Assembly: GCA_903823565.1 (NCBI GenBank) | Contig: CAIJTF010000089.1 | Location: 1-64,000, forward strand | Length of the DNA: 64,000 bases | Origin: an uncultured Flavobacteriales bacterium | Lineage (GTDB): Bacteria; Bacteroidota; Bacteroidia; Flavobacteriales_D; Crocinitomicaceae | Direction: 5' to 3' | Shown: positions 7,258 to 15,667 of the stretch, piece after piece | Numbering within the stretch: position 1 is the first letter of the stretch | How the letters are laid out: the number at the start of each line of letters is the position of its first letter | Made by a program: the position numbers and the translations under genes | The notes under the pieces: model-generated | Database searches by the model: none | Seen by the model: the letters and a program-made list of their open reading frames with translations, nothing else | Told to the model about the DNA's origin: nothing

Positions 7258-8658
7258 TTATTTCAATTCTAATAGACAGTAGTTTTCATCTTCGGCTACT
7301 ATTTTACCCAAAAAAGTTGGACACGGTACCGATCGAGTATTGCACACTAAAAAACGACAACCCTTCGCTTTTATCGCTTTTATAAATGGTTCTTGTTGGC
7401 ATTGATCGTTGCTCACGTTCCACCCCTTTCTGTTCAAAAAAAACAACTCTTGAGGGTTGCTGTTGCCATTGATAGCCACCAGCGCCTTGGAAGGAATATG
7501 CTGGTCTGCTAAAGTTTTCAAGGATAGCTTATACGCCTCGTTTTCGTTCCAGCTGAGGTCATGCCATTGGTTTCCTAACGATTCTGAAGCGATAATCGCC
7601 ATGACCAACCATGCATATTTACCCGTTGAAGCAATTCCCCACCCGGCAAGAAGTGATAATACCGGAACCAAGGGTAGGATGTAATAATCGTGGGAAATAA
7701 ATATAGCACCTGATTTTAGGGCATAGGCAGCAAAAAGAACCAAAAAAACAACAAGGGAAATCCAAACCGAACGATCTACCCCATGATTCCAAGCACGATA
7801 GATACCGTACATCCCTGCGCAAAAACCAAAAAACCCGAAAAATGGATGAAACACTAAATGATGCAGCAAGGTTAAAGGCTTATGCAATAAAACCGATGCA
7901 CCATTTGTCCAACTGCCTCCAAGGTTGTACCAATTACCATAGGTACCTTCCAAGTAGGGATTCCAAACAAAGTACCAAAGAAAGGCAGGAATTAGGCTCA
8001 ACACGGGAATCAACATAACCCATGCTTTCTTTGGTTTATTGCGGTAATACAAGTAGGCAAAAAAAAGAAAAGACCAAAGGGGTAGCATCGATATTTTTAA
8101 AAGCAATCCCAGGCTTAAAAAAAGGAAAGAGAGAAAAATATAGCGTTTTTCACCCCGACAAAACGCTTCGAAAAAGTAAAACATGCCAATAATATAAACG
8201 GCCAATGCGGCAGTATCCGGCATTACTTTACGGCTGTACATGAAAAAACATGAGACCATGAAAAGGATCGTCGAATAAAAGGCATGTTTTTCAGACACAA
8301 AACGACGAATCAATGCGTAAAAATAAAATAAGCCTAAGCAGGAAATAACAAGGGTTATAGCTCGACCAAGGCCTGGATGAAACCCAAACCACAACGAGAG
8401 TTTTCCGTGGAGGTAATAAAGCAAAGGAAACTCCATTCCAATGATACCAGAGCCGCCGTTGGTTTCATCCACCATAGGAAAGAAAAAAGAGGTATTTCCT
8501 TGGAAATAATTCCGGGCAACCATGAGCCCTGTTGCTTGACGCCAGCTGTGAGCGGCTTCAATAGGCGGATACCAAATCCCGAGGAGATGCACTACAAGGA
8601 ACAATGCAATCCAGAAGGACGCGTTCCCAAGGATCTTACGCCACCAAGGATTGCTCAA
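7258..8658 (-). CDS. GT-C glycosyltransferase, family 39/ArnT-like
   Basis: A 466-residue integral membrane protein with about ten hydrophobic segments. The first periplasmic loop has the acidic pattern expected of GT39/PMT_2 enzymes that use polyprenyl-phosphate sugars (PPIEAAHSWRQATGLMVARN), and a second acidic site is in YSRKVMPDTAALA. Donor and acceptor are unknown. The only start that keeps the first membrane segment is a TTG at 8658, which overlaps the end of the upstream SRPBCC gene by 23 nt; there is no ATG near. Last gene of a probable DUF2461-S9-SRPBCC-GT39 operon. Confidence 0.82.
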   Translation of the reverse strand: MSNPWWRKILGNASFWIALFLVVHLLGIWYPPIEAAHSWRQATGLMVARNYFQGNTSFFFPMVDETNGGSGIIGMEFPLLYYLHGKLSLWFGFHPGLGRAITLVISCLGLFYFYALIRRFVSEKHAFYSTILFMVSCFFMYSRKVMPDTAALAVYIIGMFYFFEAFCRGEKRYIFLSFLFLSLGLLLKISMLPLWSFLFFAYLYYRNKPKKAWVMLIPVLSLIPAFLWYFVWNPYLEGTYGNWYNLGGSWTNGASVLLHKPLTLLHHLVFHPFFGFFGFCAGMYGIYRAWNHGVDRSVWISLVVFLVLFAAYALKSGAIFISHDYYILPLVPVLSLLAGWGIASTGKYAWLVMAIIASESLGNQWHDLSWNENEAYKLSLKTLADQHIPSKALVAINGNSNPQELFFLNRKGWNVSNDQCQQEPFIKAIKAKGCRFLVCNTRSVPCPTFLGKIVAEDENYCLLELK

Positions 8659-9049
8659 CGTACGTTTTAAAATTATGCAGGATGGCTTGCCAACCTTGTT
8701 GTTGCAATTCTACTGGATTTTCAGACTCGGGATCAAATTTCCAGACCACCTTCGTACCCTCATGGTTCGAGGAAAAATTTACTTCAACCAAACGCCCATC
8801 TTCAAGGGTATAATTCAAGGTTGACTCCTCTAAAACCTTTGAGAAAGTGGCCTTAAAATCGAATCCAAAGGATCCATCTTTTGCCTCCATACGAATACAA
8901 AAGCTACCACCAGAATTAACATCCATTTGGGCATGCGGACAACACCAATCTGGTGATGCAAAGTACCAATGTACAATATGGGATGGATGTATCCATGCCT
9001 GCCAAACTTGAGTTCTAGAGGCTTTAATATCAATACTAACTTCAATCAT
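8636..9049 (-). CDS. SRPBCC/AHSA1-family protein
   Basis: A 137-residue START-like (SRPBCC, AHSA1) protein. The family signature is visible: an N-terminal beta strand IEVSIDIKASRTQVWQAW, then HIVHWY, GGSFCIRM and the C-terminal helix beginning QQGWQAILHNFKTYVE. These proteins form a helix-grip cavity that binds small hydrophobic ligands; the ligand is not known here. Its ATG overlaps the stop codon of the S9 peptidase by 4 nt and its end overlaps the GT39 start by 23 nt, so it lies inside one operon. Confidence 0.88.
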   Translation of the reverse strand: MIEVSIDIKASRTQVWQAWIHPSHIVHWYFASPDWCCPHAQMDVNSGGSFCIRMEAKDGSFGFDFKATFSKVLEESTLNYTLEDGRLVEVNFSSNHEGTKVVWKFDPESENPVELQQQGWQAILHNFKTYVEQSLVA

Positions 9050-11208
9050 CGGTTGTTTTCTATTAGGTAGGTTAGTACTTTTTCCATGAGGTGCGCTCGA
9101 TCTTTCCCAATCACATTGTGTTTGTGCATTGGATAGGCAAAGAAATCCACTTGCTTCCCTTCTTCAACCAGCTTCTTGATCAAGGAATAGCTGTGTTGCA
9201 TGACCACGACATCGTCTACGGTTCCGTGGATTAAAAGCAATTTACCGCTTAAATTCTTCGCATGGTTCGCAAGGGCATTGGCCGAATAGCCTTCCTCATT
9301 TTCTTCGGGTCGATCCATATATCGTTCGCCATACATTACTTCATAAAATCTCCAATCGGTTACAGGCCCCCCTGCAACACCTACATTGAAAACGCCCGGA
9401 TGACGCAGCATCAAAGAGGAGGTCATAAAGCCACCGAAAGACCAACCGTGAACAGCGAATCGCTTTGCATCGACATACGGCAATCCCTTCAAGAATTCAA
9501 CGCCTGTCAATTGATCCTCCATTTCCACAGTACCCAATTGGCGATGTATTTGTGATTCAAATGCAAATCCTCGTTCTGCTGAACCCCTGTTGTCCAAGGT
9601 AAAGACCAGGTATCCTTGCTCAGCTAACCAATTCATCCAAAGATTAGCCCCGGCGTTGTGGGTATTGGTTACCATTTGGGCATGCGGACCTCCATAGACG
9701 TAGATCAACACTGGGTATTTGGTTTGGGGATTAAAATTCGAGGGCTTTACCATTCGGTAATATAAATCTGATCCATCCTTTCCTTTAATGGTTCCAATTT
9801 CTGCAGTACCTAGGGCGTAATCCAACATGGGATCGCTTGATTCTTTTATCAATTTCGCCATTTTACCATTGGTCGTATAAATCATTTCGTGGTTTGGCAT
9901 GGTCATGCTTGTGTAAGCGTCGTAGTAATAAAGGCCATCATCGGACAAATCGAACCGATGAACGCCCTCATTTTTAGATAATGCCTTAGCATTTCCAACA
10001 AGGTCCGTTACGTAAACCATAGTATTGCAGGGATTTTCTCCTGTAGCCGCATAGTAAATGCGTTTATTTTTTGCGTCAACTTCTAGGATATCCTTCACCA
10101 CAAAGCGATGGTTCGTAATTTGTTTAACCCCATCTTCTAATGTTTCCATCGGTTTGCCTTCAAATGCAAAAGTCGATGTGACTCGGTCAAAACTCACCAA
10201 ATAGACGTTCATAAAACCGTCCCTTTCCGACATCCAAAGAAAATCATTTCCTTGACCGATAAAATACGCGGGGTGTTCAGGTTCAACCCATTTCTGGTTT
10301 TTCTCATGCCACAACGTTTTAATCTTTTTCCCTTTTTTTACCTCAAAAACGGATAACCAATATTCGTTTTGGGCTCGATTCACTTCAGCAATGATGCAGT
10401 ACTTCTCGTCGGGTGTAAAGGCAAAATTGGTTAAGTAATCATCTGCATTATTACTCGGTTTAATGAACACCGTCCTCTTCGTTTTACAATTATAAATACC
10501 CACCCGCGGTTTCTCCGATTTTTGTCCTGCCATAGGATATTTAATGGACTCAAGTGATCCTGGCGTCGTGTTGCTATTTAGTAGAGGATATTCCGCAACC
10601 TCGCTTTCATCTTTTTGATAAAACGCCAAATAATTCGCGTTTTCGGACCAAAAAATACCTTTGTCAATGCCGAATTCATTGCGTGCAATGGACTGACCTG
10701 AGACAATGTTCTTATCCTCGTTTTTGGTTACCGCTTTACCGTTCAGGTAAAGGTTGTTGCCAAGGGTGTAGGCGCAATTTCCCGATCGTGGATGGAAGTT
10801 GACGTTTTCATAATCGCCTAAATCGCTTTGTTTCAACACAAGTTGTTTGGTCTTCACGTTAAAGGTGAAAATTACATTTCCCGTATTCATTAAAAGTTCA
10901 TCAGAGGTCAGCCACTCATAACCGTAAAGATTTAGGATTTGGTTTTCCGATGACAGTTTTGCATTGATTTCATCCACATTACAAACCACGCGCTCACCTT
11001 CTTGTGTAAGGTTGTAAGCGATTATGGATTTATAATCAGAGGAGAGCAAAGAATATTCAGATAGGTTTTTTATCCACGAAAAACCCAAGGTTCTTTGAGG
11101 TGACAAAGCCCGTTGTTTCAGGACAGATTCCGTTATTGTAATCGTTTTCTTCTGGGCATAAAAAGCAAGGCAAACAAAGAAAAATGAGGATAGAAAAATA
11201 ACTCGCAT
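9046..11208 (-). CDS. S9 family prolyl peptidase (DPP IV-like)
   Basis: A 720-residue exported serine peptidase. It has a signal peptide (FLSSFFFVCLAFYAQ), an N-terminal beta-propeller (DPPIV-N type) and a C-terminal alpha/beta-hydrolase domain. The catalytic triad is visible: Ser590 in GWSFGGF, Asp665 in HGTVDDVV, and His697 in the HKHNV segment. Such enzymes cleave X-Pro or X-X-Pro dipeptides or tripeptides in the periplasm in Bacteroidota that live on peptides (family knowledge). The upstream DUF2461 gene ends 2 nt before its start and the SRPBCC gene overlaps its stop by 4 nt. Confidence 0.95.
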   Translation of the reverse strand: MRVIFLSSFFFVCLAFYAQKKTITITESVLKQRALSPQRTLGFSWIKNLSEYSLLSSDYKSIIAYNLTQEGERVVCNVDEINAKLSSENQILNLYGYEWLTSDELLMNTGNVIFTFNVKTKQLVLKQSDLGDYENVNFHPRSGNCAYTLGNNLYLNGKAVTKNEDKNIVSGQSIARNEFGIDKGIFWSENANYLAFYQKDESEVAEYPLLNSNTTPGSLESIKYPMAGQKSEKPRVGIYNCKTKRTVFIKPSNNADDYLTNFAFTPDEKYCIIAEVNRAQNEYWLSVFEVKKGKKIKTLWHEKNQKWVEPEHPAYFIGQGNDFLWMSERDGFMNVYLVSFDRVTSTFAFEGKPMETLEDGVKQITNHRFVVKDILEVDAKNKRIYYAATGENPCNTMVYVTDLVGNAKALSKNEGVHRFDLSDDGLYYYDAYTSMTMPNHEMIYTTNGKMAKLIKESSDPMLDYALGTAEIGTIKGKDGSDLYYRMVKPSNFNPQTKYPVLIYVYGGPHAQMVTNTHNAGANLWMNWLAEQGYLVFTLDNRGSAERGFAFESQIHRQLGTVEMEDQLTGVEFLKGLPYVDAKRFAVHGWSFGGFMTSSLMLRHPGVFNVGVAGGPVTDWRFYEVMYGERYMDRPEENEEGYSANALANHAKNLSGKLLLIHGTVDDVVVMQHSYSLIKKLVEEGKQVDFFAYPMHKHNVIGKDRAHLMEKVLTYLIENNR

Positions 11209-11210
11209 AA

Positions 11211-11885
11211 CTAGTTTCGGTGTATAAATTGGTTAAAAAAAGATTCCATAGGTTTTCCTACTTCATAGGCATGAACAAGGGTTTCCATCAGATCGTCCGT
11301 AAGCAATAAGTCGACGGGAAAGGTCGCATAAAAGTAAAATTGTTTGTTGTACAACAGGGGTTGCTTCTGCGCTATCGATTTCCATTCGGCAGGAAGCACC
11401 TTATTTTTTTCTCCGTGAATTTCTCCGTAAAAAGCTTTGAAATCAGGGGCATTCAGAAGGGATTCAAAACGTTCCAGGTGCGTTGCAATACCGGATCGAA
11501 GCTGCGCCAAATTGACTTTATCGATTTCATATACTCCGCCATAGACCCGAACGTGTTCCGGCGTAAGTTCATAATAAATCCCATTAATGGCCGTACTTTT
11601 TTTACCCTCTGGCGCTACCACAGCAGAACCCATCAATTTGTAAGGGGTCTTGTCCGTTGAAAAACGAATATCACGGTTAATGCGAAAAATACAGTCTTTG
11701 GCAAGCAGGCCTTCAAAGGGTTTGTTTTGGGTCGCCAAACGATCTATCAGTGCTTGTGTAAAGGCTGAAAAGGGTTGTTTCACGGATGCCTCATACCTTT
11801 TGCGATGGACATCAAACCAATCTTTGTGATTGTTCGCTGCCAATTCAATGAAAAAGTCGATGTAATCTTGAGAAAAATAGGGCAT
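11211..11885 (-). CDS. DUF2461 family protein
   Basis: A 224-residue protein of the DUF2461 (TIGR02453) family, recognised by NHKDWFDVHRKRYE at the N-terminus and by IFRINRDIRFSTDKTPYK in the middle. The function of the family is unknown; members are soluble and widespread in Bacteroidota and other bacteria. Length is normal. It is the first gene of the chain leading to the S9 peptidase (2-nt gap). A near-consensus promoter element lies 18 nt upstream. Confidence 0.92.
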   Translation of the reverse strand: MPYFSQDYIDFFIELAANNHKDWFDVHRKRYEASVKQPFSAFTQALIDRLATQNKPFEGLLAKDCIFRINRDIRFSTDKTPYKLMGSAVVAPEGKKSTAINGIYYELTPEHVRVYGGVYEIDKVNLAQLRSGIATHLERFESLLNAPDFKAFYGEIHGEKNKVLPAEWKSIAQKQPLLYNKQFYFYATFPVDLLLTDDLMETLVHAYEVGKPMESFFNQFIHRN

Positions 11886-11903
11886 GAACCTTAAATTGCG
11901 TTC

Positions 11904-11911
11904 GAAAGGTA
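11904..11911 (-). promoter_or_regulatory. Candidate -7 element TACCTTTC
   Basis: One base off consensus, 18 nt before the DUF2461 start; the spacing is typical of other genes in the window. Confidence 0.4.
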
Positions 11912-11960
11912 CTTAAAATGGATGGAATGTCCATCATGCCTATTAAATCCTAGGAATTCC

Positions 11961-11991
11961 TTGGTGCATGCCATAAATTATACTATCTTTG
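11961..11991 (+). promoter_or_regulatory. Bacteroidetes promoter of rpsF operon
   Basis: TATCTTTG at 11984-11991 is an exact -7 element; a TTG at 11961-11963 is placed 20 nt upstream, fitting the TTG-N(17-23)-TAnnTTTG pattern. The leader is about 30 nt, the longest clear one in this window, and could carry ribosomal-protein autoregulation, though I see no obvious structure. Confidence 0.7.
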
Positions 11992-12026
11992 CACCCTTAA
12001 AAAATTATTAACTAATTAAGAACCTT

Positions 12027-12362
12027 ATGAATTCTTATGAAACTGTTTTCATTTTAACTCCCGTTTTGTCTGAGGATCAGGCAAAGGAAGCAGTGCAGAA
12101 ATTCGAAGGCGATATCAAAGGCATGGGTGCCAAGATCAAGCATTCGGAAAATTGGGGACTGCGCAAACTGGCTTATCCGATTCAAAAAAAGTCCACTGGA
12201 TTTTATTTTTTGATGGAATTTGAAGCCGAAGGGTCTGTTATTGCAGGCTATGAATTAATGATGAAGCGTGACGAGCGTGTACTGCGGTTTTTGACCGTGC
12301 GTATGGATGCAGACCACGTGGCTTATGCTGAAAAGCGTAGAGCGAAAGCATCGGCTAATTAA
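12027..12362 (+). CDS. rpsF: 30S ribosomal protein S6
   Basis: A 111-residue S6 protein: [15 protein letters not shown] at the N-terminus, the conserved [19 protein letters not shown] core, and [14 protein letters not shown]6 binds 16S rRNA in the platform together with S18. First gene of the rpsF-rpsR-rplI operon, the normal order in Bacteroidota. Confidence 0.98.
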   Translation: MNSYETVFILTPVLSEDQAKEAVQKFEGDIKGMGAKIKHSENWGLRKLAYPIQKKSTGFYFLMEFEAEGSVIAGYELMMKRDERVLRFLTVRMDADHVAYAEKRRAKASAN

Positions 12363-12387
12363 TTATTAACCCTAAAACATTACCGAG

Positions 12388-12648
12388 ATGTCAAATGATA
12401 TTAGATACCTAACCCCGATTAATATTGATATTAAGAAGGATAAATACTGCCGATTCAAAAAATCAGGCATTAAATTCATCGATTACAAAGATGCCAACTA
12501 CTTGTTGAAACTGGTGAACGAGCAAGGAAAAATTCTTCCAAGAAGAATTACAGGAACCTCTGCAAAGTTCCAAGGACGAGTGAATAAGGCCATCAAACGA
12601 GCACGTCATATTGCGTTGATGCCTTACGTAGGAGATATGTTGAAATAA
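12388..12648 (+). CDS. rpsR: 30S ribosomal protein S18
   Basis: An 86-residue S18 protein, recognised by [17 protein letters not shown], and [19 protein letters not shown], followed by [13 protein letters not shown]. It forms a heterodimer with S6 on the small subunit. It lies 25 nt after rpsF. Confidence 0.98.
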   Translation: MSNDIRYLTPINIDIKKDKYCRFKKSGIKFIDYKDANYLLKLVNEQGKILPRRITGTSAKFQGRVNKAIKRARHIALMPYVGDMLK

Positions 12649-12666
12649 TCGATTAAATATTGAATC

Positions 12667-13113
12667 ATGGAAGTCATTCTATTAAAAAACGTAGATAAAT
12701 TAGGGTACGCCAATGAAGTGGTTACCGTAAAACCAGGGTACGGAAGAAATTTCCTTATTCCTCAAGGCTATGCAATTTTAGCCACGGTAAGTGCTAAAAA
12801 AGCACACGAAGAAGTCATGCGACAGAAATCTCATAAAGAGACGAAACTGTTGGCTGAAGCCCAAGAATTAGCAGCCAAACTCGCTGAGGTTAATGTTACT
12901 ATTTCAACCAAGGCCGGAGAAAACGGAAAAATTTATGGATCCATCAATACCATCCAATTATCGGATGCCTTAAAGGCAGCGGGGTTTGATATTGACCGTA
13001 AATCCTTAAAAATTAAAGACGAGCCAATCCGTGAGGTCGGTTCGTATGAGGCTGAAGCAAATTTATACAAAGGAGTAAAGCAAGCGGTAAAATTTGCCGT
13101 TGTAGCTGAATAA
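12667..13113 (+). CDS. rplI: 50S ribosomal protein L9
   Basis: A 148-residue L9 protein: the N-terminal domain MEVILLKNVDKLGYANEV and VTVKPGYGRNFLIPQGYA, a long connecting helix, and the C-terminal domain ending in an IREVGSYEAEANLYKGV segment. It binds 23S rRNA near the L1 stalk. Last gene of the operon; an intrinsic terminator follows 22 nt later. Confidence 0.98.
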   Translation: MEVILLKNVDKLGYANEVVTVKPGYGRNFLIPQGYAILATVSAKKAHEEVMRQKSHKETKLLAEAQELAAKLAEVNVTISTKAGENGKIYGSINTIQLSDALKAAGFDIDRKSLKIKDEPIREVGSYEAEANLYKGVKQAVKFAVVAE

Positions 13114-13135
13114 TTGATTTTTCGTTGTTTAAGCG

Positions 13136-13166
13136 TAACCCCGGCGATTGTCGGGGTTATTTTTTT
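13136..13166 (+). terminator. Intrinsic terminator of rpsF-rpsR-rplI
   Basis: An 8-bp perfect stem TAACCCCG/CGGGGTTA (13136-13143 with 13152-13159), 8-nt loop, and seven Ts at 13160-13166. It overlaps the stop codon of the convergent gene at 13157. Confidence 0.9.
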
Positions 13167-13747
13167 GCGTTAACGAGGTCTAATGCCCTTGCTCCAAAAA
13201 CATTATTGTTCCACACCCCTTGCACGTTTCCATTATCGATTAACACATAACTGGGGAAATAGCCCTTGACCAATTGAAGCATTTTGTGGCTATCCTGACT
13301 CAAGGCGCACGAAACATTAGCAGGAAGGAGGCGACGGAAAAAGTCAACATCCGAAGAATCTTTGGATAGCAAGACATATTCAATGGGGACCTTAATGAAT
13401 GAGGACCATTGCCGCACGTTTTCTGTTGAAGCGATGCAACTGTGGCAATCTGGATCTGCCACCACAAGGAGCCTTCGATCTTTGGGTAAGACAAGGGTTG
13501 TTTTTTCGCGGTAGCCAACTTCAAATAAATCCCCATAGTACCAAGGAGATAAGGAGAAGTAAAGGGCTTCCAAGGAAACGAGCAGTACAATACCAAAGAC
13601 CCATTTCATTGTTCCAACAAGGGTATTATGCTTTACAAAAATAAAAGCGAGCCCTCCTCCAAGGAAGAAAAAAAAGATATGAGGAAAGGCCTTAGCCAAG
13701 GTAAAAGAAAAGCCAATTTCAAGGAGAAAAACTTCTAAACCATTCAT
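13157..13747 (-). CDS. Membrane-anchored thioredoxin-fold protein
   Basis: A 196-residue protein with two hydrophobic segments in the first 70 residues (FPHIFFFFLGGGLAFIFV and WVFGIVLLVSLEALYFSL), followed by a periplasmic-facing domain. That domain has a CxxC site in ADPDCHSCIAS and near the C-terminus the strand SYVLIDNGNVQGVW, typical of TlpA/thioredoxin-like folds. A thiol-disulfide role is inferred from the CxxC and fold; the substrate is unknown. Its ATG lies 3 nt after the T-run of a terminator that ends the upstream lipoprotein gene. Confidence 0.7.
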   Translation of the reverse strand: MNGLEVFLLEIGFSFTLAKAFPHIFFFFLGGGLAFIFVKHNTLVGTMKWVFGIVLLVSLEALYFSLSPWYYGDLFEVGYREKTTLVLPKDRRLLVVADPDCHSCIASTENVRQWSSFIKVPIEYVLLSKDSSDVDFFRRLLPANVSCALSQDSHKMLQLVKGYFPSYVLIDNGNVQGVWNNNVFGARALDLVNAKK

Positions 13748-13750
13748 GAT

Positions 13751-13772
13751 AAAAAAAGGGGCCGAAGCCCCT
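13751..13772 (-). terminator. Intrinsic terminator with TTCG loop
   Basis: On the minus strand AGGGGC-TTCG-GCCCCT: a 6-bp stem with a TTCG tetraloop (13757-13762 with 13767-13772), followed by six Ts. It ends the small lipoprotein gene and stops only 3 nt before the next start codon at 13747. Confidence 0.85.
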
Positions 13773-13777
13773 AAAAA

Positions 13778-13975
13778 TTACTGAATCTCACAATCCTGAG
13801 TGGCGCCTAAAATGGAGGCATCGCCCTCATCACATTTGGTTACGGCATTTTTCTTAGTGTCATTAATGGTTGAACTTGTGGTAACTGTACCATTCAATTT
13901 ACACTCGCAAGTCCAATCTTTTTTACAAGAGGCCAACAAGACAACAACACCGGCAACTAACATTAACTTTTTCAT
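13778..13975 (-). CDS. Small lipoprotein
   Basis: A 65-residue lipoprotein: signal KKLMLVAGVVVLLASC with a clear lipobox (LASC) and then KKDWTCECKLNG. The mature peptide has four further cysteines (in CECK, TKCDEG and DCEIQ) and a Thr/Ser-rich middle. I start at 13975 because the -7 element at 13994-14001 lies upstream and a longer reading would overlap the plsC-like gene. Similar short Cys-rich lipoproteins are common in Flavobacteriales; no function is known to me. It ends at a strong terminator. Confidence 0.85.
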   Translation of the reverse strand: MKKLMLVAGVVVLLASCKKDWTCECKLNGTVTTSSTINDTKKNAVTKCDEGDASILGATQDCEIQ

Positions 13976-13993
13976 GGTTTTTAATTTAGAATT

Positions 13994-14001
13994 CAAAGCT
14001 A
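13994..14001 (-). promoter_or_regulatory. -7 promoter element TAGCTTTG
   Basis: Exact TAnnTTTG on the minus strand, 18 nt before the small lipoprotein start at 13975. Confidence 0.65.
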
Positions 14002-14051
14002 ATAAAAAAAACTGTTTAGATTCCGAATTCAACAACCCAGAAAACCACAGA

Positions 14052-14708
14052 CTATTCACCAGAAGGCGTTCTGATAGCTTCCTTTAGGGCCTCCTCCAAC
14101 GAACGAACCGCTGCGGTAACCTCCGCAACAATGTCCTCTACCCCACTCGCCTTTACCTTTCTTGGTTCGCCAACAATGACATAACTGACAAAGGGAACAA
14201 GCACTTTTTCGCCCTTGGGTAATACTTTACCCATTCCACTCATGTAAATCGGAATATAGGCTACATCGGGCCTTCGATCAAGCAATGCACCTATACCTTT
14301 TTGAAAATGCTGAAGTTGTTCGGGAGCACCTCGTGATCCTTCCGGAAAAAGAATAATGGAATGGTTCCTATCCAAATAATTTACCATACGATTGGTCGGA
14401 CTTTGCTTATTCGAATCCCGATTTCTGTCAATTAAAATGGCATTAGTAAGGAACCGGGTTATTTTTTTCTTAAGCCTTGAATTTCCGAAATAATCTAAGG
14501 CTGCAACAGGATGCGTTGTAGGAATTTGCTTTGCGGGTAGGGCTGCCAAAATTGCCATGGTATCCAAATGGCTGTTGTGATTTGAAACAAAAATAAAGGG
14601 CCCTTTACCCCTCAAATGCTCCTTGTTGATCCACTTTACGCCAACAATCCACGATAAAAAGTACCGCATGATTACTTTGTACAAAAGAAAAAATCCAAGG
14701 GTTCTCAT
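14052..14708 (-). CDS. 1-acyl-sn-glycerol-3-phosphate acyltransferase-like (PlsC)
   Basis: A 218-residue LPLAT/PlsC-family acyltransferase. Motif I (HX4D) appears as NHNSHLDTMA near residue 42, and motif III as LFPEGSRG near 121. These enzymes transfer acyl chains to lysophospholipids in the inner membrane. The acceptor here may be a special lysolipid, since the gene is the last of a four-gene chain with CdsA-like, CDP-alcohol phosphatidyltransferase and hydrolase genes, each overlapping the next by 4 nt (ATGA). Whether this is the cell's main PlsC cannot be told from the window. Confidence 0.92.
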   Translation of the reverse strand: MRTLGFFLLYKVIMRYFLSWIVGVKWINKEHLRGKGPFIFVSNHNSHLDTMAILAALPAKQIPTTHPVAALDYFGNSRLKKKITRFLTNAILIDRNRDSNKQSPTNRMVNYLDRNHSIILFPEGSRGAPEQLQHFQKGIGALLDRRPDVAYIPIYMSGMGKVLPKGEKVLVPFVSYVIVGEPRKVKASGVEDIVAEVTAAVRSLEEALKEAIRTPSGE

Positions 14709-15667
14709 ACGGCATAATAGAGGTTATAAACCCAGTAAAAAAAGATGGGTGCCGAAATCGCTAAACTATCGATTCGATCCAAAATACCACCGTGCCCCGG
14801 GATGATAGTCCCGGTATCTTTTCTTCCATTATCTCTTTTGATCGCAGATACAATGACATCGCCTACAAATCCCGTACAAGCAATTAACAAACCCGTCACC
14901 AAGGATTCCGTGATGCTGAAAGGGGTTAGAAAGCGAATGAAATAAGAAACTAAAACGGTCGTAAGCATCCCGCCTAAAAATCCCTCCCACGTTTTATTGG
15001 GACTTACCGTTGCAACAATTTTACGTTTCCCTAACAGGCTACCCCACGTAAATTGAAATACGTCATTCATTTCTGTTAGAAAAACAATGTACAAAAGAAG
15101 TCCTCTACCCCCGGAATTAAATCCTTGCAATTCAGGTAGGGAAAGCAGATAAGCAAGGTGGCTAATGGAAAAAACGGTAAACATGAGTTGGGTAGGTAGA
15201 ATACTCATGGATCGACTAATTTCAACCGTTTCGCCACGCACTACCAAGACGAAGGGTATCCATACGAACATGATAATGGGGATGAAGATGGTAAAAAGAT
15301 TATAGTACCCTTTGTATGCCAAAAAATACTGAACTGGAATGGCCAAATAACACCAAAAAATGGCTTTTCGATCTTCGGGACGAATGTTCTTACTAATGCT
15401 GGTTAACTCACGGAAGGCGACAAAGGACAATAAACCAAAAGCCACGAAGGAAATCATGGGATGTAATACAGTGGCTAAAATAAAAAGCGTTGCCATTACC
15501 CACCAGGATCGCGTACGTTGCTTAAGTTCATTAATCTTGGGAATGGGATAAAATCGACCAAGCGCGTAAAACAAAAGAGTGGCAAAAACCAATACACCAA
15601 GGATGATGGAAATGATCGTTATTACTTCTTGGTTTTCAGAAAACCTACTCGAGAAAAAATAATTCAT
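14705..15667 (-). CDS. Phosphatidate cytidylyltransferase, CdsA/YnbB-like
   Basis: A 320-residue multi-pass membrane protein with the CdsA signature: SPNKTWEGFLGG near residue 219 and, near the C-terminus, DTGTIIPGHGGILDRIDSL with the metal-binding Asp residues. It makes CDP-diacylglycerol from phosphatidate and CTP. Its place between a CDP-alcohol phosphatidyltransferase and a PlsC gene, with 4-nt overlaps on each side, mirrors E. coli ynbB next to ynbA, so it may serve a dedicated lipid branch and not general phospholipid synthesis (inference). Confidence 0.92.
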   Translation of the reverse strand: MNYFFSSRFSENQEVITIISIILGVLVFATLLFYALGRFYPIPKINELKQRTRSWWVMATLFILATVLHPMISFVAFGLLSFVAFRELTSISKNIRPEDRKAIFWCYLAIPVQYFLAYKGYYNLFTIFIPIIMFVWIPFVLVVRGETVEISRSMSILPTQLMFTVFSISHLAYLLSLPELQGFNSGGRGLLLYIVFLTEMNDVFQFTWGSLLGKRKIVATVSPNKTWEGFLGGMLTTVLVSYFIRFLTPFSITESLVTGLLIACTGFVGDVIVSAIKRDNGRKDTGTIIPGHGGILDRIDSLAISAPIFFYWVYNLYYAV

